Positions 18,675-27,591 of a stretch of DNA of 64,000 bases are shown piece by piece. Each line of letters opens with the position of its first letter. Position 1 is the stretch's first letter. Location: contig CBDCQQ010000005.1 in assembly GCA_965220665.1 (NCBI GenBank), forward strand, positions 620,001 through 684,000, given 5' to 3'. The position numbers and the translations under genes were made by a program. This DNA is from JAJDZL01 sp965220665 (lineage in GTDB: Bacteria; Pseudomonadota; Gammaproteobacteria; Arenicellales; JAJDZL01). Below the pieces are notes generated by a model. That model worked only from the letters and a program-made list of their open reading frames with translations. It did not search any database and was not told the origin of the DNA.

Positions 18675-19463
18675 ATGCAGGTTCAGGTGAACAACTCGTC
18701 GGTCTATGCATTTACTGGCGGTCGCGAAATAAACCCGGAGCGTCCGACCGTACTTTTTGTGCACGGCGCCTCGTTAGATCACACAGTTTGGACTTTGCCA
18801 GCGCGGCATTTTGCACGGCGCGGCTACAACGTGCTGGCTATCGATCTGCCAGGTCATGGCCTATCAGAAGGTGATTGCCAGCCCGAAATTTCAGGTTATG
18901 CCGACTGGCTGATTGAATTTCTGGATGCGACAGGGATTGATGAGACAGCACTGGTTGGTCACAGCATGGGTTCTCTGATAACTTTGGATTGTGCTGGACG
19001 CTACCGCGATCGAATTCGAGCCCTGGTGTTGGTTGGCACCGCAGTTCCAATGCCAGTCACCGACCAGTTGTTGGATGCCGCCAAGAATAATGTACATGAG
19101 GCGATTGAAATGCTAACAGCCTGGGGACATAGTCCCGGTGCCCATTTTGGCGGCAATGAAACGCCCGGTATGTGGATGATCGGTGGGCTTATTCGTCTTT
19201 TTGAGCGAGGCGGTATTGGTGTCCTGCACAATGATCTTTTGGCTTGCAACAATTACACAATCGGTATGGAAACAGCCCGCCAGGTGAAATGTCCTACAAT
19301 GCTGATATTAGGACAACATGACATGCTGACACCTGCAAAAGCAGCCAAAGCTCTGGCCGCGCAAATGACAGATTCGACAACCGTTGTACTTGAAAAAACG
19401 GGACACACCATCATGTCCGAAAAACCTGATGCATTGCTTGATTGCCTAATCAAGATTGTTTAG
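18675..19463 (+). CDS. Alpha/beta hydrolase
   Basis: 262 aa. The oxyanion-hole motif VLFVHGASLDHTVW is followed by IDLPGHGLSEG, the nucleophile elbow GHSMGS, an Asp region (LGQHDMLTP) and the catalytic His in TGHTIMSEKP. It is a cytosolic serine hydrolase, either an esterase or a C-C hydrolase, with no specific family features. It starts 37 bp after metY, so cotranscription is likely. It is not a MetX homoserine acetyltransferase, which is longer and has a different lid. Confidence 0.85.
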   Translation: MQVQVNNSSVYAFTGGREINPERPTVLFVHGASLDHTVWTLPARHFARRGYNVLAIDLPGHGLSEGDCQPEISGYADWLIEFLDATGIDETALVGHSMGSLITLDCAGRYRDRIRALVLVGTAVPMPVTDQLLDAAKNNVHEAIEMLTAWGHSPGAHFGGNETPGMWMIGGLIRLFERGGIGVLHNDLLACNNYTIGMETARQVKCPTMLILGQHDMLTPAKAAKALAAQMTDSTTVVLEKTGHTIMSEKPDALLDCLIKIV

Positions 19464-19496
19464 TCTGAAACCTCCACTCAACCCTCTCAGCTGATC

Positions 19497-20597
19497 ATGG
19501 ATAACACCCTCTCAGTCATCTCAAACTGGGTAACCCAAATTTGGGTGCAGATCATTATTGTGCTGGTCATCACGTTGATTGCCAGTCGCATCCGCCATGT
19601 GATCCTCAATGGTGTCGAACGAAAACTCTCGACAATCGAAAATATTTGGAGTACTTCGATTGTCGAGGCGCTTCGTCAACCTGCTGCTTTAATCATATGG
19701 ATTGCTGGTGTCTCTTTCTCACTTGATCTTGTTCGAGCTGAATATCAAACCCCAATTTTTGATTCGATTCCTACGCTTAGAATTGTCGCGGTCATCGCAA
19801 CACTGACCTGGTTTCTGATAAAACTCGGTCGTTTTTATGAGCGCCACTATATTGAGAAAAAAGTCGCTGAAAATTCGAGTTACGATCGAACGACGGTTGA
19901 ATTTGTCGGTAAGATTTTGCGGGTATCAGCTGTTGTTCTAGGTGCACTGGTCGCCATGCAAAGTCTAGGCTTGAGCATAGCCGGAATCGTGGCATTCGGC
20001 GGGGTTGGCGGAATTGCCATAGGATTTGCTGCCCGTGAACTGGTTGCCAATTACTTCGGTGCAATCATGCTCTTTCTGGATAAACCTTTCCAGGTTGGAG
20101 ACACCATTACTTCACCAGAAAGAGAAATTGAAGGGACTGTTTTAGAAATTGGCTGGCGTCAAACGATCATTCAACGCTTCGATACGCGTACGCTCTACGT
20201 TCCAAATTCTGCATTTGCCACCATCTCTGTCCGCAATCACACCCGTCAGATAAATCGACGAATCTATGAATATGTGGGAATCCGGTACAACGACTCTGCT
20301 CAACTTGAGGCTATTGTTTCAGACATAAAATCTATGGTAGAGAATCATCCTGAAATTGACCAGAGCAACTCTATCATGGTTAATTTCGACCGGTTCGCTG
20401 CGTCCTCTCTCGATATATTCATTTACTGTTTCACTCGGACAACAGCCTGGGCCGAATTCCAAGCAGTCAAGCAGGATGTGCTGGTGAAAGCGATGGATAT
20501 CATCACCTCACACGGTGCTGAAATTGCATTTCCGACAACAACCGTCAATCTGCCAACTGAAACCCCACTTCGGGCTATCACCAATGAGGGTGATTAG
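19497..20597 (+). CDS. MscS-family mechanosensitive channel
   Basis: 366 aa with three to four N-terminal membrane helices and the conserved pore-helix region VAFGGVGGIAIGFAARELVANYFGA (the MscS TM3 Gly/Ala pattern). The beta domain follows, with LDKPFQVGDTI and VPNSAF. This inner-membrane channel releases solutes on hypo-osmotic shock, which fits an organism that accumulates compatible solutes. It starts 33 bp after the hydrolase stop, as the third gene of the run. Confidence 0.9.
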   Translation: MDNTLSVISNWVTQIWVQIIIVLVITLIASRIRHVILNGVERKLSTIENIWSTSIVEALRQPAALIIWIAGVSFSLDLVRAEYQTPIFDSIPTLRIVAVIATLTWFLIKLGRFYERHYIEKKVAENSSYDRTTVEFVGKILRVSAVVLGALVAMQSLGLSIAGIVAFGGVGGIAIGFAARELVANYFGAIMLFLDKPFQVGDTITSPEREIEGTVLEIGWRQTIIQRFDTRTLYVPNSAFATISVRNHTRQINRRIYEYVGIRYNDSAQLEAIVSDIKSMVENHPEIDQSNSIMVNFDRFAASSLDIFIYCFTRTTAWAEFQAVKQDVLVKAMDIITSHGAEIAFPTTTVNLPTETPLRAITNEGD

Positions 20598-21262
20598 CCA
20601 TTTCAGTCAATACGCAGAATCGAAAATGCTTCGAGAGTACATAGTCTCGGTTGCATAACTAACTGAATTATTGGTTCCGATAGAGCGGGCCCTAATCAGG
20701 TCATTTCCGCAATACAAACCTCTGTTCCAGACTCAACTGAGTATTAGCTAATTTAGCAAACCCTGTATTCTTGTCATAAATCGGCTCTTTACCGATTGCA
20801 GCGGATTGGATTATTTCAGCAGCTTGCTACAACTGCTGGTGGCAATTCTGACTTAATTCCAATTGACGGGAGTCTAGCTGAAACAACCAATTTTGGTTAA
20901 GTATAAACTGCCTTGAAACTAGCCGAACGATGTCACCACTATCCATGTTGTCTTCAATTCCAAATCGTTACTGGAGCGATAAATTCAGCCGATCTCATCA
21001 CTGGGTTGTGCTGTTTAAAGTAATCGTTCATTCAAGATCTGTTAAACGGAATAATACGGTTGTCTGGAAAATTTCGAATTCATTTACTTGTATTGATCCA
21101 TTAGCTTTAACTGTAATTTAGTGATTCATAGTTATCATGTTGTTTTACTTAGAATAAATATGAGTGTGATTTCATTTACAACGAATGTATCTACCAATCA
21201 TCATTGTTTATAATTCTAAATATCATTCATATCAGTTCCAATAGTCATAAATAAAGATCGAA
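20598..21262. repeat. Gap holding the upstream region later repeated
   Basis: No gene is recognised. From about 20926 the segment contains sequence that recurs, diverged, at about 25300-25390 and 27036-27211. Shared tracts include ATAGTTATCATGTTGTTTT at about 21128 and 27110. It is the leader region of the ATPase gene, present in three diverged copies. Confidence 0.6.
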
Positions 21263-21511
21263 ATGTATGAGCGTTTCGTAGAGCGAAAAATAAACGAAGC
21301 ACTTTCGGATACACCGGTGGTATTGGTCACTGGACCACGTAGAGCTGGCAAGACAACTTTAGTACGGAAGCTGGAAGAAGAGCGCCGAACCTATGTTACT
21401 CTGGACGATCAGATAGCTTTCAACGCAGCTAGGTTCGACCCGGTTGGCTTTGTCCGTGGATTGGACATAGCCACTATCGACGAAATTCAAAGGGTTCCTG
21501 AATTGTTACTA
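21263..21511 (+). pseudogene. AAA ATPase (DUF4143 family), N-terminal part
   Basis: First 83 codons of an ATPase of the AAA_14/DUF4143 family. Walker A GPRRAGKTT is at 24-32 and the Walker B region ATIDEIQ at 70-76. The gene is broken at codon 83 by an IS630-type element inserted at TA. Deleting 21512-22709 (the element plus one TA copy) rejoins the frame exactly at 22710, giving the family-typical join PELLLAIKRS. The whole reconstructed gene runs to 25081 and encodes 406 aa. The start at ATG 21263 is the family's normal start. In this family the protein is a soluble ATPase with a C-terminal nuclease-like DUF4143 region; its role is unclear. Confidence 0.9.
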
Positions 21512-22707
21512 GTGTGGTGTCCTAAATAATCTTTTAATTAATATTGGTAGCAAGAGCGTTTCGGCCTCTCGCTACTTTATCGGTGATCTGCTTTACAGAC
21601 TTCGTCCAGACCAACAGTCTGGGATTCTCATTGTAGGTGTCCAAGTAGTTTTTCAGGCACTCTTCCAAATGCGCAACTGAGGTGAACACCCCGCGACGGA
21701 TCTGCTTTTCCGTCAGCTTCGAAAAAAACCGCTCAACCAAATTCAACCAAGAAGAACCCGTCGGTATGAAGTGCAGATAAACCCGCTTTTTCCTGTCAAT
21801 CCATTGCAACACATCTTTGTGCTTATGAGTGCTGTAATTGTCCAGAATGATATGAATCTCAAGCCCCTTGTCGACTGTCTTTTCCACCGCCTTGAAAAAC
21901 TTCAACACCTCCTGATGGCGATGCCGGCGATAGCATTGCCCGATCACTTCCCCCGATGCGATGTTCAGTGCCGCAAACAACGACGTCGTTCCATGACGCT
22001 TGTAATCATGGGTCACGGTGCCGCAACGCCCCTTTTTCAGTGGCAGTCCCGGCTGCGTCCTATCCAGCGCCTGAATCGAGCTTTTCCCGTCAAAACTGAA
22101 CACCACCGCATTGTCCGGCGGATCCAGATACAAACCCACCACATCCACCAGCTTGTGTTCAAACTGTGGATCGTTGCTGAGCTTGAACGTCTTGATCAAA
22201 TGCGGCTTCAAGCCATTGGCAAGCCACACCCGGTTGACAAAACTGTGAGTGGTCCCCATGGCTCTTGCCATGGAGCGGCAGGACCAGTGCGTCGCATCAG
22301 AAGGAGTGCTCTGGGTGGTCGCAGCAATGATCCTGGTGCGCAATTCATCCTGCGCCTGGGTGTTTTTTCCGCCATGATTGCCGCCCCGAGGACGTTCTTT
22401 CCTGATGCCCTCCATCCTTTCCTCGGCAAATCGATTGCGCCACTGACTGACGGTGGGTTGGGATAGTCCCAGCTCAGCAGCAATCTGTTTGTTGGTTTTC
22501 CCCTCCGATGACAAAAGCACAATACGAACGCGCTGATGAAATCCGACTGAAATACTGCGCGACGAGCAAAGACGCTTTAATTCCCTGCACTCTTGTTCCG
22601 ATAGTTCGATGACTGACGCGACACGCATACATCCGCCTCCAAGTTGGTGTATGCTAATTGTACTACAGATGATGCTTATAATTAATGTTATATTTAGGAC
22701 ACTACAC
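21512..22707 (-). mobile_element. IS630-family insertion sequence
   Basis: A 1196-bp element bounded by imperfect inverted repeats GTGTGGTGTCCTAAATA and GTGTAGTGTCCTAAATA and flanked by a TA duplication (21510-21511 and 22708-22709), the IS630/Tc1 hallmark. It carries one transposase. Insertion into the ATPase reading frame is clean, so the event is recent relative to the host gene. Confidence 0.93.
21534..22628 (-). CDS. IS630-family transposase
   Basis: 364 aa. The N-terminal helix-turn-helix region includes KTNKQIAAELGLSQPTVSQW, and the C-terminal DDE catalytic domain has SFDGKSSI (Asp), ILDNYSTHKH (Asp) and SSWLNLVERFFS (Glu). The frame is uninterrupted and normal in length for the family, so the element may still be active. 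The start codon lies close to the right terminal repeat. Confidence 0.95.
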   Translation of the reverse strand: MRVASVIELSEQECRELKRLCSSRSISVGFHQRVRIVLLSSEGKTNKQIAAELGLSQPTVSQWRNRFAEERMEGIRKERPRGGNHGGKNTQAQDELRTRIIAATTQSTPSDATHWSCRSMARAMGTTHSFVNRVWLANGLKPHLIKTFKLSNDPQFEHKLVDVVGLYLDPPDNAVVFSFDGKSSIQALDRTQPGLPLKKGRCGTVTHDYKRHGTTSLFAALNIASGEVIGQCYRRHRHQEVLKFFKAVEKTVDKGLEIHIILDNYSTHKHKDVLQWIDRKKRVYLHFIPTGSSWLNLVERFFSKLTEKQIRRGVFTSVAHLEECLKNYLDTYNENPRLLVWTKSVKQITDKVARGRNALATNIN

Positions 22708-22709
22708 TA

Positions 22710-23544
22710 GCAATTAAAAGGTCAGTTGATGAAGATTATCGACCGGGGCGGTTTTTGTTGACCGGTTCCGCGAATGTAATGACCCTTCCAAGAGTAACAG
22801 ACAGTCTTGCTGGAAGAATAGAAATCATTCAAATGTTGCCCTTGGCTCGTGCCGAAATAGAAAATGTAACTCCGACATTTCTGGAACGTCTGTTTGACGG
22901 TAAACTTGCACAGAATGGTCCCTCTATAGTCGGCGATGATATTGTCCGGCTTGTGTTACTCGGAGGGTACCCAGAAGCTATCGTACGGGATAGCGAGCGC
23001 AGGCGACAGGCTTGGGTGCGGTCTTATCTGTCTTCGATCTTATCCCGAGACTTGAGTGACGTCGGTGCTGTAGAGAAGATGACTGAACTTCCAAAATTTG
23101 TCAGGATACTGGCTGAGCATTCAGGACAGTTGGCCAACTATTCTAAGTTAGGCTCCAGTATTGGTGTTAGCCATAAGACGGGGCAGCGCTATACAACACT
23201 GCTGGAACAAGTATTCCTGGTTTCGACATTGCAGCCATGGCATACGAATGTGCTAAAACGAATTGTTAAGACTCCCAAAATACATTTTCTTGACTCCTGT
23301 CTACTTGCCGCAGTCCGCGGGTTGAATTTCGAACGAATGAAAACCAATCGTGTCGAATATGGTGCACTGCTTGAGAGTTTCGTGTACTCGGAAGTCTTTA
23401 AACTGATTTCCGGTACAGACCTACAGCTATCGACCTATCATTTCCGGGATCAGCAAATGTGCAAAGTGGACTTGGTGTTGGAGCGAGGCGATGGTATGGT
23501 TGCTGGTATTGAAGTCAAGGCATCGGCAACGGTTAAGTCGAGGG
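22710..23544 (+). pseudogene. AAA ATPase (DUF4143), middle part
   Basis: Codons 84-361 plus one base of the ATPase gene. It carries the sensor-like FLLTGSANVMTLP stretch, the RDLSDVGAVEKM linker helix, and DUF4143 features: SHKTGQRYTTLLEQVFLVSTLQPW, KIHFLDSCLLA, and the nuclease-like CKVDLVLERG...AGIEVKA strand pair. An open frame starting at TTG 22755 runs on into the IS256-type element and ends artificially at 23570. The break at 23544 lies within the 8-bp target duplication GTCGAGGG. Confidence 0.9.
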
Positions 23545-24936
23545 GAGTTATGCCCAAAAGTAGTGCGTGACGGGGGTTGAAAAAAAAGCGGCGTATCTGG
23601 TTAAATGTAGAAAGCATTTTTACAACCAACCAGAGAGGTACGCCACTATGAGTAACGATAACGTAATTGGATTTGAAAGTCGAGACATTTCACCCGATGT
23701 TGTGACCGAATTGGTGCGCACCGGTGCCAGACGGATTCTCGCCCAGGCCCTGCAGCTTGAGGTGGAGGAATTTCTCGCTCAGTATGACGGACAGTATGCT
23801 GGCAACGGGCTTCGGGCGGTGGTTCGAAGCGGCAGCCAGCCTGAGCGTGACATTCAGACCGGTATCGGGCCGGTTTCGGTTCGGATTCCGAAGGTCCGCT
23901 CGAATACCGGCGAGCCGGTGTCGTTCCGCTCGGCACTGATCCCGCCGTATGTGAGAAAGACGGCGACGGTTGAGGCGTTTGTGCCGTGGCTTTATCTGAA
24001 GGGGGTGTCAAGCGGTGAGATGGCTGATACCCTGAAGGTTCTGCTGGGCAGTAAGGCGCAGGGTTTTTCTGCCTCATCGGTCTCCCGCCTGGCGCAGCAG
24101 TGGAATGAGGAGATGAGGCGGTGGCAGACGCGCGGCATCACCGGGAAGATCGTTTATGTATGGGCCGATGGGGTGTACTGCGGGCTTCGGGCCGAGGATG
24201 CAAAGCTGTGTGCGCTGGTGCTGATCGGGGTTGATGAGTGTGGCCGCAAGCAGTTGCTGGCGATTGAGGACGGGGTGCGCGAATCGACCGAGAGCTGGAA
24301 GGGGATGCTGCTGGATCTGAAGTCCAGGGGCATGGATGCACCGAAGCTGGCGGTTGGAGACGGGGCGATGGGGTTCTGGTCGGCATTGGACCAGGTTTAC
24401 CCTGAAACCCAGGATCAGCGCTGCTGGGTGCATAAGACGGCGAATGTGCTCAACCGGCTGCCGAAGATGCTGCACGGACAGGCGAAAAAGGCGCTTCACC
24501 AGATCTGGATGGCAGACACGCGCGAGGCGGCGCATGAGGCGTTTGATCGGTTTGTGGAAACCTATCAGGACAAGTATCCGAAAGTGGTTGAATGCCTGAT
24601 CGGGGATCGTGAGGAGCTGCTGGCGTTTTACGATTTTCCGGCATCGCACTGGCAATCTCTGCGTACCACTAATCCAATCGAGTCGACCTTCGCGACGATC
24701 CGTCACCGCACCAAGCGCTCGAAGGGCTGTCTGAGCAGAACGACGATGCTGGGCATGATGTACAGGCTGGGGATGTGTGCGGAGAAAAAATGGCGACGGC
24801 TGCGCGGGTTCAGGCAGCTGGGCAAAGTGATCGAGGGAGTGAAATTCAAGAATGGAGTCGAACTGAATTACAATGACACCGACCAGGTAGCCGCTTAGTG
24901 ATGAATCCCGTCACGCACTACTTTTGGGCATAACTC
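23545..24936 (+). mobile_element. IS256-family element, copy 1
   Basis: A 1392-bp element with perfect terminal repeats beginning GAGTTATGCCCAAAAGTAGT and ending with the complement. It is flanked by an 8-bp target duplication GTCGAGGG (23537-23544 and 24937-24944). A second copy of the same length lies at 27592-28983 in the opposite orientation. Its codon and base composition is more GC-rich than the surrounding genes. Confidence 0.95.
23648..24898 (+). CDS. IS256-family (mutator-type) transposase, copy 1
   Basis: 416 aa from ATG 23648, preceded by AGAGAGG. The open frame reaches back to 23567 but those residues come from the terminal repeat. Mutator/IS256 signatures are YVWADGVYCGL (first Asp), KLAVGDGAMGFWSAL (second Asp), QRCWVHKTANVLNRLPK, and TTNPIESTFATIRHRTKRSKG (Glu and the transposase mutator signature). 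It is intact and identical in translation to copy 2. Confidence 0.96.
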   Translation: MSNDNVIGFESRDISPDVVTELVRTGARRILAQALQLEVEEFLAQYDGQYAGNGLRAVVRSGSQPERDIQTGIGPVSVRIPKVRSNTGEPVSFRSALIPPYVRKTATVEAFVPWLYLKGVSSGEMADTLKVLLGSKAQGFSASSVSRLAQQWNEEMRRWQTRGITGKIVYVWADGVYCGLRAEDAKLCALVLIGVDECGRKQLLAIEDGVRESTESWKGMLLDLKSRGMDAPKLAVGDGAMGFWSALDQVYPETQDQRCWVHKTANVLNRLPKMLHGQAKKALHQIWMADTREAAHEAFDRFVETYQDKYPKVVECLIGDREELLAFYDFPASHWQSLRTTNPIESTFATIRHRTKRSKGCLSRTTMLGMMYRLGMCAEKKWRRLRGFRQLGKVIEGVKFKNGVELNYNDTDQVAA

Positions 24937-24944
24937 GTCGAGGG

Positions 24945-25081
24945 ACTTTGCCGGTCTACGGAGTTTAGCCACCGCGTGTAAGGGACATTTTGCAAACGGC
25001 ATTGTTCTCTGCGACAACAATCGCTACGTACCGTTTTCGGACAATATGGCAGCCGTTCCAGTATCGTCCCTTTGGACGTAA
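24945..25081 (+). pseudogene. AAA ATPase (DUF4143), C-terminal end
   Basis: Last 45 codons of the ATPase gene, which continues after the IS256-type element with DFAGLRSLATACKGHFANGI and ends at TAA 25079-25081. The sequence corresponds to the conserved DUF4143 C-terminus (typically DFxGLRxLA...F..G.VL...). Joined with the two upstream parts, excluding one copy of each target duplication, it completes a 406-aa protein with no other stops. Confidence 0.88.
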
Positions 25082-25423
25082 TCGTGATCGCGTCGACTTG
25101 TTCATACCAAAAGGATTTTCAGAAATCCAGATAAACGGAGAAACAGGGAGGAACCAAGCCCAGCCGCAATTTAGCCCTGCTGGACTGGAAGCATCTGCCC
25201 TTTCAAAACAACTTTACTCAGCTTCGGCAGATTCAAATACATCACGGCTTCTTTGTCAAGTGCGGTCTGGTGATCAGTTCGAAACCACCTTGGATCTGTC
25301 CAAACGATGTCGCCAGTATTCATGTTTTCGCCAACTTAAAATTCTTCTTTTCATAGGGTAACTATCGAAATGAATTTGCGTGTCTTAGAACGATTTTTCT
25401 GAAAAAAGCAGGAAATCAAAGCG
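25082..25423. repeat. Gap with third, weak copy of ATPase leader
   Basis: No gene. From about 25298 the text (ACGATGTCGCC...CATAGGGTAACTATCGAAATG) aligns by eye with the leader regions at 20926-21262 and 27036-27211. The translated continuation after that ATG stops within about ten codons, so it is a relic. A 123-codon frame at 24990-25361 overlaps the ATPase end and is not considered real. Confidence 0.45.
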
Positions 25424-26443
25424 ATGTCAGGGAAACGCGAGAGATATGCTCGATTGAAACGCATGGATGTCCAGACGGAAGCGGTTGCTGCTGCCCTAGC
25501 AAAAAGTTACTTTTCACCGTTGGAGATTGGCAAACGCAATCGTCAGGACGGAGAGCGCATGGGAAACATAGCTCCTGCGCCGAGCTCGGATTTCTTAGAC
25601 TTCTTGGAAGCGAAGAAAGTTTTCTCTGACGCTCAGAAGTACATCTATCAAGTCCGAGATCTGCTTGCGCAGATGGAAAGGGATAACATACTGGTGTCAT
25701 TTCCCTCGGGGAACGTAATGCTTCCCAAGAGCTATTATGCTTTGCACGAGATATCGAAACCGAGGAGCCAAGGCCTTCTCTGGCTGGCCAAGACACTGGG
25801 CGGGAGATTCGTGCACTCGCAGGTATCTCCGGCAGTCGTCCACATCGTAGGAGAAGATGATGATGGTGAGGGCAGTGGCATCGTTTTCGGACCACACCAT
25901 GTGCTCACATGCCGCCATGTCGTAACGGATATGACGGTGGCTGCTGAGCAGATAATTCAGGGTAAGAAAGTGAGTATCCACAAGATTGCCAAACACCCCG
26001 TAGTCGATGTTGCCGTCATCCAGACAGTAGAACAGTTGTCACCTGCTCGCGGGCTGGTTTTTTTGCGTCCCGAGGTATCGCAGAAGATCTATCGTTTTGG
26101 GCACTCACGGGTACCATGTTCGATCCCTTTGGACAACACGGAACCGACAATTGAAGCCGGTGAGGTTACCAGAGCGGCAGTGCTTGTGTTTGGTAACATC
26201 GAGTTGTTTCTGTACTCTGCGGTGTCGAGACCTGGGGACAGCGGCGGCGCGATAATCTCGGAGGACGGTTATGTGGTAGGTATGACAACTGAATTGTCTG
26301 ATTCTCGATACGAGAGTAAGAAGAACCGCGACAGTAAGGATGTGTTTTCGCCTCACTATGCTGGCATTCCATCACACGTGATTGCCAAGGCCGTGGAAGA
26401 GTTGGATTTGGACGTATCTATACCTTACGAAACTTTCGAGTAG
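25424..26443 (+). CDS. Trypsin-like serine protease, cytosolic
   Basis: 339 aa. The N-terminal 130 residues are helical and charged with no known domain. A trypsin-2/S1-like fold follows with His165 (TCRHVV), Asp195 (VVDVAVI) and Ser273 in RPGDSGGAI, the intact catalytic triad. There is no signal peptide or membrane segment, so it should act inside the cell, unlike the periplasmic Deg proteases. Trypsin-like domains of this kind are found in several bacterial effector and defence modules. It sits in an accessory block between two IS256 copies. Partner proteins are not recognisable. Confidence 0.8.
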   Translation: MSGKRERYARLKRMDVQTEAVAAALAKSYFSPLEIGKRNRQDGERMGNIAPAPSSDFLDFLEAKKVFSDAQKYIYQVRDLLAQMERDNILVSFPSGNVMLPKSYYALHEISKPRSQGLLWLAKTLGGRFVHSQVSPAVVHIVGEDDDGEGSGIVFGPHHVLTCRHVVTDMTVAAEQIIQGKKVSIHKIAKHPVVDVAVIQTVEQLSPARGLVFLRPEVSQKIYRFGHSRVPCSIPLDNTEPTIEAGEVTRAAVLVFGNIELFLYSAVSRPGDSGGAIISEDGYVVGMTTELSDSRYESKKNRDSKDVFSPHYAGIPSHVIAKAVEELDLDVSIPYETFE

Positions 26444-26471
26444 AAAGTGTTCCTTGAAAATGGAGAGAAAG

Positions 26472-26708
26472 CTACGACAACATGGCGATGATAGCACTGA
26501 AACCGCCGAGCATGATCGCCATCATCAATGCCATCGACCATTTGACCCAGACAATTTCGGACCTCAGTTGTTCAATATCCGCCTTGGTTGCTAGCTCACC
26601 ATGGCTATCCTTGATTGCCAAGGCAATCGCTTCGGCATGCCGGGTTTCGATACCGGCCTGTTGCAGGTCCTTGGATGTGGTCAGTGTGTCGAAGTATGCG
26701 TTCGCCAT
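26472..26708 (-). CDS. Small coiled-coil tail-anchored protein (DUF1640-like)
   Basis: 78 aa: an N-terminal FDTLTTSKDLQQAGIETRHA segment, a short amphipathic stretch (LATKADIEQLRSEI), and a C-terminal membrane helix (about 57-76). This pattern is that of DUF1640/CCDC90-like proteins, which are often tandem and of unknown function; in mitochondria the relative MCUR1 acts in calcium uniporter regulation. It is convergent with the protease gene. Confidence 0.75.
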   Translation of the reverse strand: MANAYFDTLTTSKDLQQAGIETRHAEAIALAIKDSHGELATKADIEQLRSEIVWVKWSMALMMAIMLGGFSAIIAMLS

Positions 26709-27035
26709 GGTTTTATTGTAATTGTTTGGTCAACAAAAAAACGCATTCCAATTTAACACACCCTTTTTGAACCGAGACCTGATGTGCTCAGAGATGGGTG
26801 CATCTGATACAGTCAACACAAACAGTGCTTTTTTCTTGTCCTCTCTAGGGGGAAATCTCCTTCTCATGAAAAAGGCATTTGAAGCTGTTATTTCGGTACT
26901 CAAGAGTAAGTTTTATTCACAGGATTGGACATTCATAAAAGTAATTTATTATTGTAAGCCGTTTACTTAGTTCGTTCAATTAAATCTACTATTCGGGATC
27001 TCGGTCACCATAGATAAAGCGGTCTCAACTTCGGA
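26709..27035. other. Gap without a recognised gene
   Basis: An 82-codon plus-strand frame at 26722-26970 shows no domain and no ribosome-binding site, and I do not call it. The text is AT-rich, non-coding in appearance, and leads into the relic leader copy. Confidence 0.4.
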
Positions 27036-27277
27036 TGCCTGGAAAAGGTCGAATTCGTTTACCTGTATTGATCTCTTAGATTTAACCGTAATTTGCTGAT
27101 TGATAGTTATCATGTTGTTTTGCTTGTGACGGATATTTGTACCAATTGTCATTGTTTACTGTTCTATCAGTCATAAGTTATTATTCTAATTGTCATAGGT
27201 AACTTTCGAAGTATGAGCGTTTTGTAAAACGAAAAATAAACGAAGCACTTTCAGATACACCGGTGGTTTTGGAAATA
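27036..27277 (+). pseudogene. Relic copy of ATPase leader and first codons
   Basis: About 240 bp aligning with the leader of the ATPase at 21263. The coding part reads KYERFVKRKINEALSDTPVVL, matching residues 1-21 of the ATPase, but the start ATG is AAG and the match ends at VVL, before the Walker A motif. The sequence then leaves homology and meets a stop (TAG) within a few codons. This is a diverged duplicate, not a recent one, with differences spread along its length. Confidence 0.8.
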
Positions 27278-27591
27278 CCCTAGTCGCTGTGCCACGGCAG
27301 ATAATAGGAACCGCAGGACACAGTCTGAAATTAGGTGCGTTGGCTGCGGTCATTTGGACCATGGGATGTAAACACTGTAGAGAACATACTCGCCTTGAGG
27401 ACTGGGGAGAGAATAAACGGACGCGGAGAATGATGAAGTCTTTCAGTGAAACGTCAAAAATAACTTGACAGAACACTTGATTTTTGCGTTATGCAATTAA
27501 GTATATCAGTCCCTTTCTAAATTGTTCCCGTAGCCACTGCGAATGGCCTCAGGTACCAGTTTGATTGTTTACGAATTCATCCAGGTCTTTT

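Noticed and set aside
18675..19463. MetX homoserine acetyltransferase beside metY
   Set aside because: At 262 aa it is too short and lacks MetX-specific motifs; it is a general alpha/beta hydrolase.
20930..21121. 63-codon plus-strand frame in the ATPase leader
   Set aside because: It lies in the repeated leader and the other copies do not keep the frame open.
24990..25361. 123-codon plus-strand frame
   Set aside because: Overlaps the ATPase C-terminal end in another frame and the relic leader; no coding features.
26722..26970. 82-codon plus-strand frame
   Set aside because: No domain or conservation clue; AT-rich gap.
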